11,850 nucleotides of DNA from Oscillospiraceae bacterium (GTDB lineage Bacteria > Bacillota_A > Clostridia > Oscillospirales > JAAYXM01), in the NCBI GenBank assembly GCA_017408185.1, contig JAFQVE010000280.1, positions 1 to 11,850 of the forward strand, in the 5' to 3' direction. Both the position numbers and the translations under genes were made by a program. This document shows positions 1 through 8,700 of this stretch, one piece after another; the stretch's first letter is position 1, and the number at the start of each line of letters is the position of its first letter. Under the pieces are notes generated by a model. The model saw only the letters and a program-made list of their open reading frames with translations, did no database searches and had not been told where the DNA came from.

Positions 1-65
1 AATCATATAAAAACAGTCAAAAATCGTTAAAGATGGGTCAATCGTATGAGATTTTTGAAAAATAA

Positions 66-76
66 TGTGATATGAT
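66..76 (+). promoter_or_regulatory. Candidate extended -10 promoter for the first operon
   Basis: TATGAT at 71-76 is preceded by TGA at 68-70, which fits a sigma-A extended -10 element (TGnTATAAT) with one mismatch in the hexamer. The -35 region at the usual distance (around 47-53) is poor, so the call rests on the extended -10. The stretch from 1 to 94 is AT-rich and I see no other structure in it. Confidence 0.35.
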
Positions 77-94
77 AAAAATAAAGTTAAAATC

Positions 95-101
95 GGGAGG
101 T
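95..101 (+). promoter_or_regulatory. Strong ribosome binding site GGGAGGT
   Basis: GGGAGGT ends 8 bases before the ATG at 110. It is a near-perfect Shine-Dalgarno sequence and fixes the start of the first gene. The same seven bases precede the 50-residue peptide gene at 1213. Confidence 0.8.
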
Positions 102-109
102 ATTCAGTA

Positions 110-1213
110 ATGAAAAAATTCTTAAAGAAAGCAACATCCCTTGTTGTTGCTTTTGCGATTGTCGCGGCATTCATCCCTGTATCGGGACTCAATGCATCCG
201 CAGCAGAGGTTGGAGATACGGTTACGTTTGATATGACGATTACTGCGTGTCAGTTGGGAACTGAAGGCGTGGACTGGCAGCCAAATACCAGTGATAAAAA
301 TCGTCCCCATCCCAGGTCTTTGACAAACTATGTTGATGGCACAACGTCCAGAAATTGGAAGTATTATGCCGATAATGTAATAAACGGAACTAACTCGGAA
401 ATTGCATTTTCAGCAAGTGTTGGTATATACTTTGACGGCAACAAACAGAATGCATGGGTGGCATTGAAGGTCAGAGGCGTTGATGCAGGAAGCTATGATT
501 TGGCACTTTTAAATGTCACAAGCAATTATAAAGGTTGTATTTATGACGTGTATATTCTTGATGATGACATATATGGAAACGCTACGGGTGATGAGATAAC
601 ATCAGCTCTCGATAATAACTCAGTCGGTGTTACAAAGGTCGGACGGCAGGATGTTTATCAGAACACAGTAGAAAAGATTGATTTCGGAACAGCCAACATA
701 AAGAAGACAAAGAGTGGCGATGTTATGGTTGTTGTCCGTGCTGTTGAAAAGTCTACTCAAGAAAAAGTGACAGGCAACACTAACCCTTCTGCTTACTTTA
801 TCAATTTAAAAGGTCTCACCTTCACCTACACAGGCGGACTTCCTGCACAGAATGAGGAGACCTTCGGTTCTTCCGCAGCTTTCTTTGAAAAGACAGAGAA
901 CGGCGATTGCAACGTATATCTCGTTTCTGCAATTGACTCTCTTGACTACATAAACGCAGGCTTTAAGGTAGCCGTTGACGGAGGAGCTTCCGAAACCATT
1001 ATGACAGAGACGGTTTATCAGAAGATAACCGTTGACGGAGAAGAATATGATGCAACTGATTTCGGACTTTCGGACGGATATCTCTTCGTTGCAAAGAAAA
1101 CTCTTGCAGCCTTTACAGGTCAGGATATTGACTTTAAGCCCTTTGCAACGGCGGCAAGCGGAGAGGTTGCAGGCTCAACCTACTGTGCAACACTTTCGGG
1201 AGGTAATGAATAA
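110..1213 (+). CDS. Secreted surface protein with one RNWKY-type module
   Basis: This is a 367-residue exported protein of unknown function. Residues 1-32 are a Sec signal peptide: KKFLKK, a hydrophobic stretch, then a likely signal-peptidase I site after NASAA. Residues about 35-242 form a module that also occurs, diverged, in the giant protein at 2789. Shared landmarks are RSLTNY, RNWKYY, WVALKVRGV..GSYDLAL, KGCIYDVYILDD..YG and a late strand ending LTFTY. Residues about 253-364 are a separate small domain (SAAFFEK...YLVSAIDSLDYINAGF...TETVYQKI...GYLFVAKK). It resembles, from memory, a C-terminal beta domain seen in clostridial surface proteins. There is no SLH repeat, dockerin, sortase motif or transmembrane anchor, so the protein is either released or held by a partner. 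The start is set by GGGAGGT at 95-101, and the stop overlaps the next start. A binding role for the shared glycan is inference. Confidence 0.9.
   Translation: MKKFLKKATSLVVAFAIVAAFIPVSGLNASAAEVGDTVTFDMTITACQLGTEGVDWQPNTSDKNRPHPRSLTNYVDGTTSRNWKYYADNVINGTNSEIAFSASVGIYFDGNKQNAWVALKVRGVDAGSYDLALLNVTSNYKGCIYDVYILDDDIYGNATGDEITSALDNNSVGVTKVGRQDVYQNTVEKIDFGTANIKKTKSGDVMVVVRAVEKSTQEKVTGNTNPSAYFINLKGLTFTYTGGLPAQNEETFGSSAAFFEKTENGDCNVYLVSAIDSLDYINAGFKVAVDGGASETIMTETVYQKITVDGEEYDATDFGLSDGYLFVAKKTLAAFTGQDIDFKPFATAASGEVAGSTYCATLSGGNE
212..835 (+). repeat. RNWKY module, copy in the 367-residue protein
   Basis: Protein-level repeat, residues about 35-242 of the first gene. It aligns best with copies A and B in the giant protein through RNWKY, W.A.KV.G...G.Y, KGC....YILD..YG and a late acidic strand. 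The bases have diverged, so this is an old domain relationship and not a recent duplication. Confidence 0.7.
1198..1204 (+). promoter_or_regulatory. Ribosome binding site inside the preceding gene
   Basis: GGGAGGT lies in the last codons of the upstream gene (encoding SGGN) and ends 8 bases before the ATG at 1213. With the one-base stop/start overlap, it indicates efficient and probably coupled translation of the small peptide. Confidence 0.75.
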
Positions 1214-1365
1214 TGAAAAATTATGTTGAACCGAAGCTTGAAGTTATAGACCTTCAGAAGGAAGATGTTATAACAACCTCGGGTAGCTTCTCAAGTCTTT
1301 TTAAAGACTCGGGGTCATATTCCTCGGACAGAGGCATGACACTTACAAGCTATAGAATTGACTAA
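1213..1365 (+). CDS. 50-residue peptide with EDVITTSG motif
   Basis: A short gene that starts on the last base of the upstream stop (TAATG) and has its own strong GGGAGGT site. The product begins MKNYVEPKLEVIDLQKEDV and continues ITTSG, then a Ser/Gly-rich tail (SFSSLFKDSGSYSSDRG) ending SYRID. It has no signal peptide, membrane segment or cysteine. The front half (K-x-Y-x-x-P-x-L-E-V-I near the start, then EDVI-TTSG) matches, from memory, a pattern common among unannotated small proteins of Clostridia. I know of no established function. The position, directly coupled to a secreted protein and just before a terminator, suggests an accessory role or a modified precursor peptide. Both ideas are inference. 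It is too good a gene to be chance: ribosome site, coupling and a terminator 10 bases beyond its stop all agree. Confidence 0.8.
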   Translation: MKNYVEPKLEVIDLQKEDVITTSGSFSSLFKDSGSYSSDRGMTLTSYRID

Positions 1366-1387
1366 TCAATGAAACGGGCGATATGAT
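1358..1387 (+). promoter_or_regulatory. Candidate sigma-A promoter overlapping the terminator
   Basis: TTGACT at 1358-1363 (5 of 6 to TTGACA) and TATGAT at 1382-1387 (5 of 6 to TATAAT) are separated by 18 bases. The -35 box overlaps the last codons of the small peptide gene and the -10 box sits in the left arm of the terminator hairpin. Transcription would begin near 1394, in the hairpin loop, so the new RNA would lack the left arm and could not be stopped there. It would drive the genes at 1442 and 2789. Confidence 0.5.
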
Positions 1388-1417
1388 AATGTGCACGTAT
1401 CATATCGCCCTATTTTT
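1376..1417 (+). terminator. Rho-independent terminator, perfect 13-bp stem
   Basis: GGGCGATATGATA (1376-1388) pairs perfectly with TATCATATCGCCC (1398-1410) around a 9-base loop, followed by TATTTTT (1411-1417). It ends transcripts of the 110-1213 and 1213-1365 gene pair. Confidence 0.88.
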
Positions 1418-1427
1418 AACCAATTTC

Positions 1428-1434
1428 GGGGAGA
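1428..1434 (+). promoter_or_regulatory. Ribosome binding site that decides the 1442 start
   Basis: GGGGAGA ends 7 bases before the ATG at 1442. It supports this start over the in-frame GTG at 1391, which lies inside the terminator hairpin. Confidence 0.8.
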
Positions 1435-1441
1435 AACAGAG

Positions 1442-2767
1442 ATGTCGATTGAAAAAATGAGGGCGAGAATTGATAACATAAATTCTGCCATGGAGTCAAA
1501 CAAAGCATATTATAAAAGAATAAGAATCCGTGATTACATTTACGGTCAGGCGATTTACAACCTGGGTGATTATCCTGCAAGGGTATATCCCGATGTAACG
1601 GACTATGACCGTGAGCTTGTATCAAGTCTTGCAAAGTCGGGGGTGGGGCTTATTCAGCTTCACGAGGACTGGAATGACAATTGCAGACTTTACGGTGCAG
1701 ACAAGTTTTCCTCCTCCGATCCTTCGGGACTCCGGAATTTTGTGGAGCTCTGCCACAGCCATAACATAAAGGTAATTCCTTATGTTTCTTCGGGATATAT
1801 GGACGAGCGTGACCCGGATTTTCGTGAAGAATATTCTCCAAACAAGGACGACAGACTGAAATCACTTTATTATAACTACAGAAAGTGCGACCTCGGTCAT
1901 CCCGGCTGGAGAAATTACATAATCGAAAAGACAAAAAAGGTTATGGATGACTACGGCTTTGACGGAATCTATAATGACTGGGGATACTCAAATTTTGACT
2001 TCTCTCTCGGTATGTGCGTGATTCCCGAAGGTGCATATGACCCGGAGCTTGAAGATGCCCTGGGCGAGATTTACAGCGAGGTAAAGCGCCGCAGAGGCGT
2101 ATATAAGCTTCATTGCGACAGAAACAATGCACCACCCTGCAAGGACAGAGTTTATGATTACCTCTGGATAGGTGAAGGTGTTGCAGATTCCGTGCCGGGC
2201 AAGGGAAAGGAGCACCTTCCCTATATGGTGCCCTGTGTGGATGCGAATTTCAATAAAGAAATGACCCATGAAACATATTTCGCATATACCATTCCATTCC
2301 TGCAGTTTCCGCTTATGAAAACGGGACGTGTCATAAAAGGAGAAAACCTGAATCTTCACGGTGTCATATACTTCGGAGGAAGTGAAGAAAGGTTTTACCG
2401 TGAGGTATATGAATGGAACCTTAAAAATCCCAACGGACCATTTGTTCACAGTCTTTGGTCAACCATTCCCGAGGATACAAATGAAATTCCCGTGTGGGAA
2501 AAATATTCAAAGCTCTATAAGCCTATGGTAGAGGAAAACAGCGTTGTGTATATGGAGCTTTCCGAGTGTAGTGAGATTCTCTCACCAATCGGAGGAAGAA
2601 TTGTGGCTTCAATGTTTGTAAACGAGGAAAAATACCTTGTTGTTTCAAACCTTACGGAAAAGCCCTATGAGCTTCGGCTTAAGAATAAATGGAAAAACAG
2701 AGAAAACGGATTTGTTTCCGACTGCTTCACGGTAGAAAGCGGAAAAATCCTGTTTCTTGTGATATAA
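1442..2767 (+). CDS. Cytoplasmic TIM-barrel glycoside-hydrolase-like protein
   Basis: A 441-residue protein with no signal peptide, so probably cytoplasmic. The layout is that of a retaining glycoside hydrolase barrel of the alpha-amylase/alpha-galactosidase-like or 'hypothetical glycosyl hydrolase' type. Residues about 50-80 hold a strand ending QLHEDWND (H74, E75, D76). NIKVIPYVSSGYMDERDPDF is the next barrel strand. CDLGHPGWRNYIIEKTKKV leads into GFDGIYNDWGY (172-182), where D174 and D179 are candidate catalytic or substrate-binding acids. WIGEGVADS (E245) is a candidate acid/base. The end (EKYLVVSNLTEKPYELRL...GKILFLVI) resembles the C-terminal beta-sandwich of such enzymes. I cannot assign a GH family or substrate. 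The gene lies 21 bp before the giant lyase-like gene and very probably shares its transcript, so processing of imported oligosaccharides is a reasonable inference. Confidence 0.75.
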   Translation: MSIEKMRARIDNINSAMESNKAYYKRIRIRDYIYGQAIYNLGDYPARVYPDVTDYDRELVSSLAKSGVGLIQLHEDWNDNCRLYGADKFSSSDPSGLRNFVELCHSHNIKVIPYVSSGYMDERDPDFREEYSPNKDDRLKSLYYNYRKCDLGHPGWRNYIIEKTKKVMDDYGFDGIYNDWGYSNFDFSLGMCVIPEGAYDPELEDALGEIYSEVKRRRGVYKLHCDRNNAPPCKDRVYDYLWIGEGVADSVPGKGKEHLPYMVPCVDANFNKEMTHETYFAYTIPFLQFPLMKTGRVIKGENLNLHGVIYFGGSEERFYREVYEWNLKNPNGPFVHSLWSTIPEDTNEIPVWEKYSKLYKPMVEENSVVYMELSECSEILSPIGGRIVASMFVNEEKYLVVSNLTEKPYELRLKNKWKNRENGFVSDCFTVESGKILFLVI

Positions 2768-2773
2768 AAAAGC

Positions 2774-2783
2774 AAAGGAGAAG
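2774..2783 (+). promoter_or_regulatory. Ribosome binding site AAAGGAGAAG
   Basis: AAAGGAG(AAG) lies 5-8 bases upstream of the ATG at 2789 in the 21-base gap after the preceding stop. There is no room for a promoter in this gap, so the two genes are read as one operon. Confidence 0.8.
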
Positions 2784-2788
2784 AGAAT

Positions 2789-5700
2789 ATGAGGAAGATA
2801 AGCTTAAAAAGAGTATTGTCGTTTGTTCTTGCATTGTCTCTCGTTGTGGGAATGTTACCGCAATTTGAGAATGCTTTTGCGGCAGATGACGGTGTTGTGA
2901 GTTTTAGCTTCACAAAAACCGTTGCACAATACGGTGAGGAGAAAACGGATTGGAGCTACTGGACAACAGCTGATGGTGTGGCTAAAGATAATACATATGT
3001 CAATACTCGTTCATTGACAGAGTATTATAATGACGGAATAAAGGTTCGTAATTGGAAATATTTTGATGATACGATGCATAACAAGGCGAACGCTTCAAAA
3101 GCAGGTGGATATCTTTATACTGCATCGTCTACATACGCTCAGGGGCATTCCACGAACTGGAATAACTGGATTGCTTTTAAAGTAAAGGGACTTGCCACCG
3201 GAACGTATACTGTGAAAATGACTGCTGCTGATAATCGTGGTTGTGTGATCGGTATGTATATTCTTGATAACAGCGTTTATGGCAATGCAGATACCGCCAC
3301 AATTACCGAGGCAACGGATGATACTTTGGGAAATGGTGTCACAAAGCTTAACGAGGTTGACCTCTGGGGAAATGCAAGCAACAACCTTACATATGATTTC
3401 GGCAATGTGAACCTTGAAGGAAATACAGAAACTGAATATATCGTTCTCTTTAAAATGGAAAGAGCCGGAGAACTTGCAAACGGTGAGACAAGTTCGGCGA
3501 CAAAGAGCGAAGCAAGGCTTCATTTCAATACCCTTACTTTTGAAAAAATTGAAGCGTTAAAAGAAATTACGGCAACAAATATAAATGCAGTTGTCGGAGA
3601 GGAGATCAAGCCGGAGGGAAATCTTTCGTGGATCGGAACTTCGGGAGATGCCTGTGGTGGCGAAAAAGTAATTGAAAAAATTGAGCTCGTGGATAATGAT
3701 GTCGGCGCAGTACTTGAAGGAAGTGACGGGAACTTTTACGCAGTAGCACCCGGCGAGGCAACAATAAAAGTAACAGGAAAGCTTCAGTCCGGTGAGGGTG
3801 GAAGCAAGAGTGTGGAAATTAAGGTGACCGTATCAGATAACGACAGAATTTTTGGAGGAAATATTCTTCACTTCGATTTTTCATCAACTGAAATACTGAA
3901 AAAGGAAGCTGGTGTTGCGGAATTTGAGTATGCAAATGCCGGCAAAACCGCAATTTTTTCAGACTCTCTTGACTATTATTTCAAGTCAGAGGACGGAGCT
4001 TATGCCCGTAACTGGAAATATTTTGACCGGACTCTTCCCAACAGACCGTGGACAACCGGTGCAAACGGCACGTATTTCGATGGAGGAAGCTATGGTAACT
4101 GGGCTGCATTCAAGGTGATGGGAATTCCCGGTGGTGCATACAACGTAGCTTTAAACAAGCCGGCAAACAATGCAAAGGGATGCGTGTGGAGTTTGTACGT
4201 CCTTGACGGTACACTCTATGGCATGGCAGATGCAGAAGCAATAACCGCAGCACTCGATACAATGTCGGAGGGTGTACAGAAGGTAGGCGAGGTTGACACA
4301 TACGCAAGCCTTGAGAGTGAGCTTGTATTCGGGGTTGCGGATTTTGAAGGAAATGAAGATACCGAACACATTCTCGTTTTCCGTGCAGTACGTGAGGGAA
4401 TTGTAGACGAGGGAGAAACAAAGCCATCAAACAACTCAGGCAGGTTTATCTCTATAACGGGAATTACCCTTGATGGAACTTATGTCGAGAGTGTTGATAC
4501 AACTATTGAATATACGCAACTTGGAGTAGGCGAGGAGACAAAGGTAATCTCTACAACCGGAAAGAAAAACAGCGGTGAGATTATCTCTGATATGTCAGAG
4601 GTCGGATATGTCAATTACGAGATAGTTCAAGGAAACGAAGTTGCGGAAATAGGCAAGGACGGAAAGAGCATTATCACGAAAAAACAAGGCATTGCCGTTA
4701 TTGAGACAACTGTAATTGCTGATGGATTGATTATAACCGATAGAGATACCATTGAGGTTGATGAAAAATTCAGCATTGAGAGTGTTTACGTAAAGGGTGT
4801 GAAAACTGCATATCTCGGAAAGCGTTTCCGCCTTGTTCCCGTTATAAAAATGGGTGACGGAAGTGAAGTTGTTCCTGCGGATGCTGTGATAAGCTATATA
4901 GTTGATGATGCCGATGCAGGTATAGTTTCAGCCGACGGCGATGTGCTTGTTGCAGGAAATATTGTGGGAGAAGCTGATGTGCGCATCAGCGTACAAAGTC
5001 GCGGCAAGTCGGCTGAAAGCGATAAGTTTACCGTCAAAGTAACAGATGAAATTGAACCCCTTTCGGGGGAATTGCTTGAGCTTTTGCTTGCAGAGCTTGC
5101 TTTTGAAGGCAAAGAGGATGAATGCAAGGCGATCAAATTCAATGTTCCCGAAAAGGGCAGATACCAGCTTACGCTTTCCGCTGAGTTTGGCAAAAATTCA
5201 GGCATTGTTGATTTATATGCAATTCCATACAGCGAGGATGCCATGAAGAATCCCGAAAGATATCTTTTCGGTGCGTATAAGCTTGATGAAGCTGATTTGT
5301 TCAATACAACTACCGCAACTGAAGAAATTATGCTTGAGGATGCAGTTTTTGATGAAGCGGGAGAGTATTTGCTTGTAGCGAATATTGCAGGTAAAAACAG
5401 TTCGGGCGGAGGCTATGCCGCAAAGCTTCAAAAGCTTGTCCTCGACGGTGTGTCGGTTATTTCAAACGTTGTTACAGAGGTATACTCACCTCGCCTCGGT
5501 CCGGGAGAAGAAACAGAGCTTAATATTTTTGCACACCTTTCAAACGGAACCTTGATTACGATGGATGAGGCAAGCATTGCTTTTGAATATAACGAGGAAG
5601 AAATTACGGCAGATGCTGAAAAGCTCACGGTAAAAGCAAGTGAAGAATACACAGAACCGAAAAGCTGTGAGTTTACCGTAACGGTCACATACAAAGGTCA

Positions 5701-8700
5701 TAGCGCACAAACAATTGCGGCTGTTAAGGTTGACGAGCTGTATGGCGTAAACCCGAACAAAACCGCACTTCTGTATGGCGATGATGTGGTGTCTGTCGGA
5801 AACAATCTGAACCTTAAGCCTGCGCTTGAACTTAACAATCAGTCTGTAGTTGAGACAATAGGCTGTGAGGTTGAGTATGTTGTCGAGAATAACGAAGAAG
5901 GCGTACTCTCGCTTCTTGAAAACAACACGGTTGTGAAGGCAGTAAAAGCCGGTGAAGCAACTGTTTATGCAAAGGTTGTTTTCCGAGGAAGGGAATATAC
6001 AACCGAAAAGAAGGTGATCACGGTTGTGGCGGATGCACTTTCTTCTGCAAACATAGACATAAACTTCACCAAGGGCGGACACGCAGGTGACGGCTTTACA
6101 ACTGTGGATACTGTTTTGGGCTACACCTCCGGCAGAAACTGGGTGTATGATTCCGTTGCGGGAAAAAGCACGGTCTATTCAATGAGTATGAATGATACTT
6201 ACGCTCAGATAGTATTTGATCCGACAGTCGAGAATAAATATCTTGCACTTCGCCTGAAGGTGCCGAGTGCGGGTGTATATAACATAACTGCATTTTCAAA
6301 TTGGTGCAGAAAGCGTGCCGGACGTTGGGATATGTATATATTTCCAGTAACAAATGAAACATCTGCAGACCTTCCGGCGCAGCTTATCGAAAAAAACTTC
6401 GTCGGCTATATGGACTTCTATAAAGATTCCAACGGTGAACCCGGTGAGATTTTAAATGTAGCTGAAAACTATGCATTCACAGGCGGCGGAGAATATTACG
6501 TTGTGCTCAGTCTTGCAAACGGAATTTCGGCAGGAAGTGCAGGAATAAGGACTGAACGTGGCGACACCGTTTACCCCACATATATTTCTTTTACAAATGT
6601 GAAAGCTATGGATACCGTGACGCTGACTGCAGAAAAACAGACACTTGATATCGGTGAAAATACGGCTGTGGCGATAAAAATGTATAACGGAAGCGGCGAT
6701 GAGCTTTCCGAATCACCGGAGAGCGTTATATATCGCACAAGCGACAATTCGGTTGCAACAGTTGATATAAACGGCAGAGTTACCGCTATATCCGAAGGCA
6801 AAACAACAATACGCGCAATTGTTTCATACGGAGGAGTTATTAAAACAACAAGTGTTGAGATTTCGGTTGAAGACTCATCGGAGATTCTCGGAATAACGCT
6901 TTCGGCGGAAAACGAAATCTATATTTACGGAAGCACCCCTCTTTCGGCAGTTGCTCAAATGGAAAGCGAAAATCTTATTGACATTCCGTATGAATATATA
7001 GAGTGGACGCTTTCTGATAATACCGTTGCAGAAATATCCGAAGAGGATAAGATGCTTGTGGGCAAAAGCCTCGGCACGGTGACTGTCAGCGCAAAGATCA
7101 AAGAAGGATATAAACCCGGTGCCGAAGAGAAGATTATCGAACCCATAACGCTTGAAGTGGTGTGGGATGCAACGATTGATCCTGCAATCTATACCATAGA
7201 AGAAAGGGAAAACGTCAAAAAGAATGCAGAACGTTACTCCTGGGTGCGTGATAAAGTTAAATCCACAACCGGAACGGCAGATGACTTTTTGGAAAATTTT
7301 GATAAGATATACTCCCTTGCAATCCCTGAAGGTGTTCCGCGTACATATCATGTAGGGCACAAGTATGACCCACAATGCTACAACTGCCGTTACTGCGGCA
7401 AAAACCTGGGCTCTATTTACAGTTGGGATACATCCCCTGTTTCAAAACCGTGGAAGATACAGTGCCCGGAATGTAAACGCGTTTTTCCGTCAAACGATTT
7501 TGCTTCCTTCTATGAGCTTGGTGTTTCAGAGAATGGCTTGCAATGGAACTATGCAGATGCTTTGCAAAAACACCATGAAATGTTTGTTTGTGAAAGCGTC
7601 AAAGCAGGAAATGCTTGTACCTGTGTACGTCCCATCGATTCAGCTCCCGTACCGGGAAGCTCTCAATGGATGGCAAATGACCCGAGAAATGATGCGTGGT
7701 ATGAGTTCTATGGTTACAACGTAAATGGTGGATATCTGACTAACGACCTTTACAAGGAAATGGATGAAAAGCTCGGCGTTACAGGTTGGGGTGTTGATGA
7801 CGGCTTCGGTTATCGTCAGCCGTATGTATCAGACCCGAATCTTCCCGGATACGACAAGAGCTATTATGAGGACGAAAACGGCTATGCACGCTATGTTTAT
7901 GGCTCAAGAATGCATCTGAATGCACCTATTCAGCATATGTATGTCGGATATTATCTGCACGAAGGCGTGTGGTTTGCTGCCGGTGGCGGAGATGCTGCAA
8001 AAGAGCTTCGCGACGCACTTACCGCTTTCCGCGATGCCTTCCTGTATACAGGCGAGGCAAAGTACGGACGTGCCGGTGCCATTCTTCTTGATCGCATTGC
8101 AGATATCTACCCGGGATTTGACTGGTATCAATGGGCATCGTGGCGTGGAGATTCATACAGAGGAACGATAATTGACCCGGTCTGGGGACATCATCTTGCA
8201 GAACTCTTTGCATCCTCCTATGATGCATTTCTTCCGATCTATAATGACAGACAGGTTATAGATACTCTCTCAAACAGAGCACTTTATAAGGCCGATGAGA
8301 ACGGAAACTATGTATTAGATGAAAATGGTGAAAAAATCCCGACTAACCTTAAAGATACTCCTGGTGCTGTAAGACTCAATGCCGAGGATGGCATCTGTCG
8401 TGAGAGTTTCAGGGCTGTCAAAGCAGCTAAGATTGTGGGTAATTTTGGTGTTCGCCATAAGACTGTCATTACGGCAGCTCTTGCTCTTAACAAGATGCCG
8501 GAAACCGGTGAAATGCTTGACTGGCTGATGAAATATGGTGAGGAGTATTCTACCGGAGAATATAAGGGGGATATTGAGGGCGGTAATGTTGCGCGAGATC
8601 TTATCAACAGAGTTGACCGAGACGGACATGGCGATGAAAACTCACCCCACTATAACTATACCTGGTGGAATAACCTTATGGAACCTGCAGATATGCTTGC

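Noticed and set aside
55..83. TTGAAA at 55-60 as the -35 box of the first promoter
   Set aside because: It is only 10 bases from TATGAT, and no usable -10 lies 16-18 bases downstream. The extended -10 reading is preferred.
1032..1229. 65-codon plus-strand frame overlapping the end of the first gene
   Set aside because: It is out of frame inside a convincing gene with no ribosome site. The real small gene here is 1213-1365.
1391..1441. Upstream GTG start at 1391 for the hydrolase-like gene, adding 17 residues
   Set aside because: The GTG lies in the loop of the terminator hairpin, has no ribosome site, and would start upstream of the predicted transcript. ATG 1442 has GGGGAGA at ideal spacing.
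3047..4028. Recent DNA duplication between modules A and B
   Set aside because: Only the short stretch coding for RNWKYFD is nearly identical in bases. The rest has diverged to protein-level similarity, so this is an old domain repeat.
5540..6082. Long minus-strand open frame of 180 codons opposite the giant gene
   Set aside because: It has no ribosome site or recognisable product and lies wholly opposite strongly coding sequence. The same holds for the minus-strand frames at 6875-7375, 1988-2449, 3095-3523, 4894-5304 and 11099-11578.
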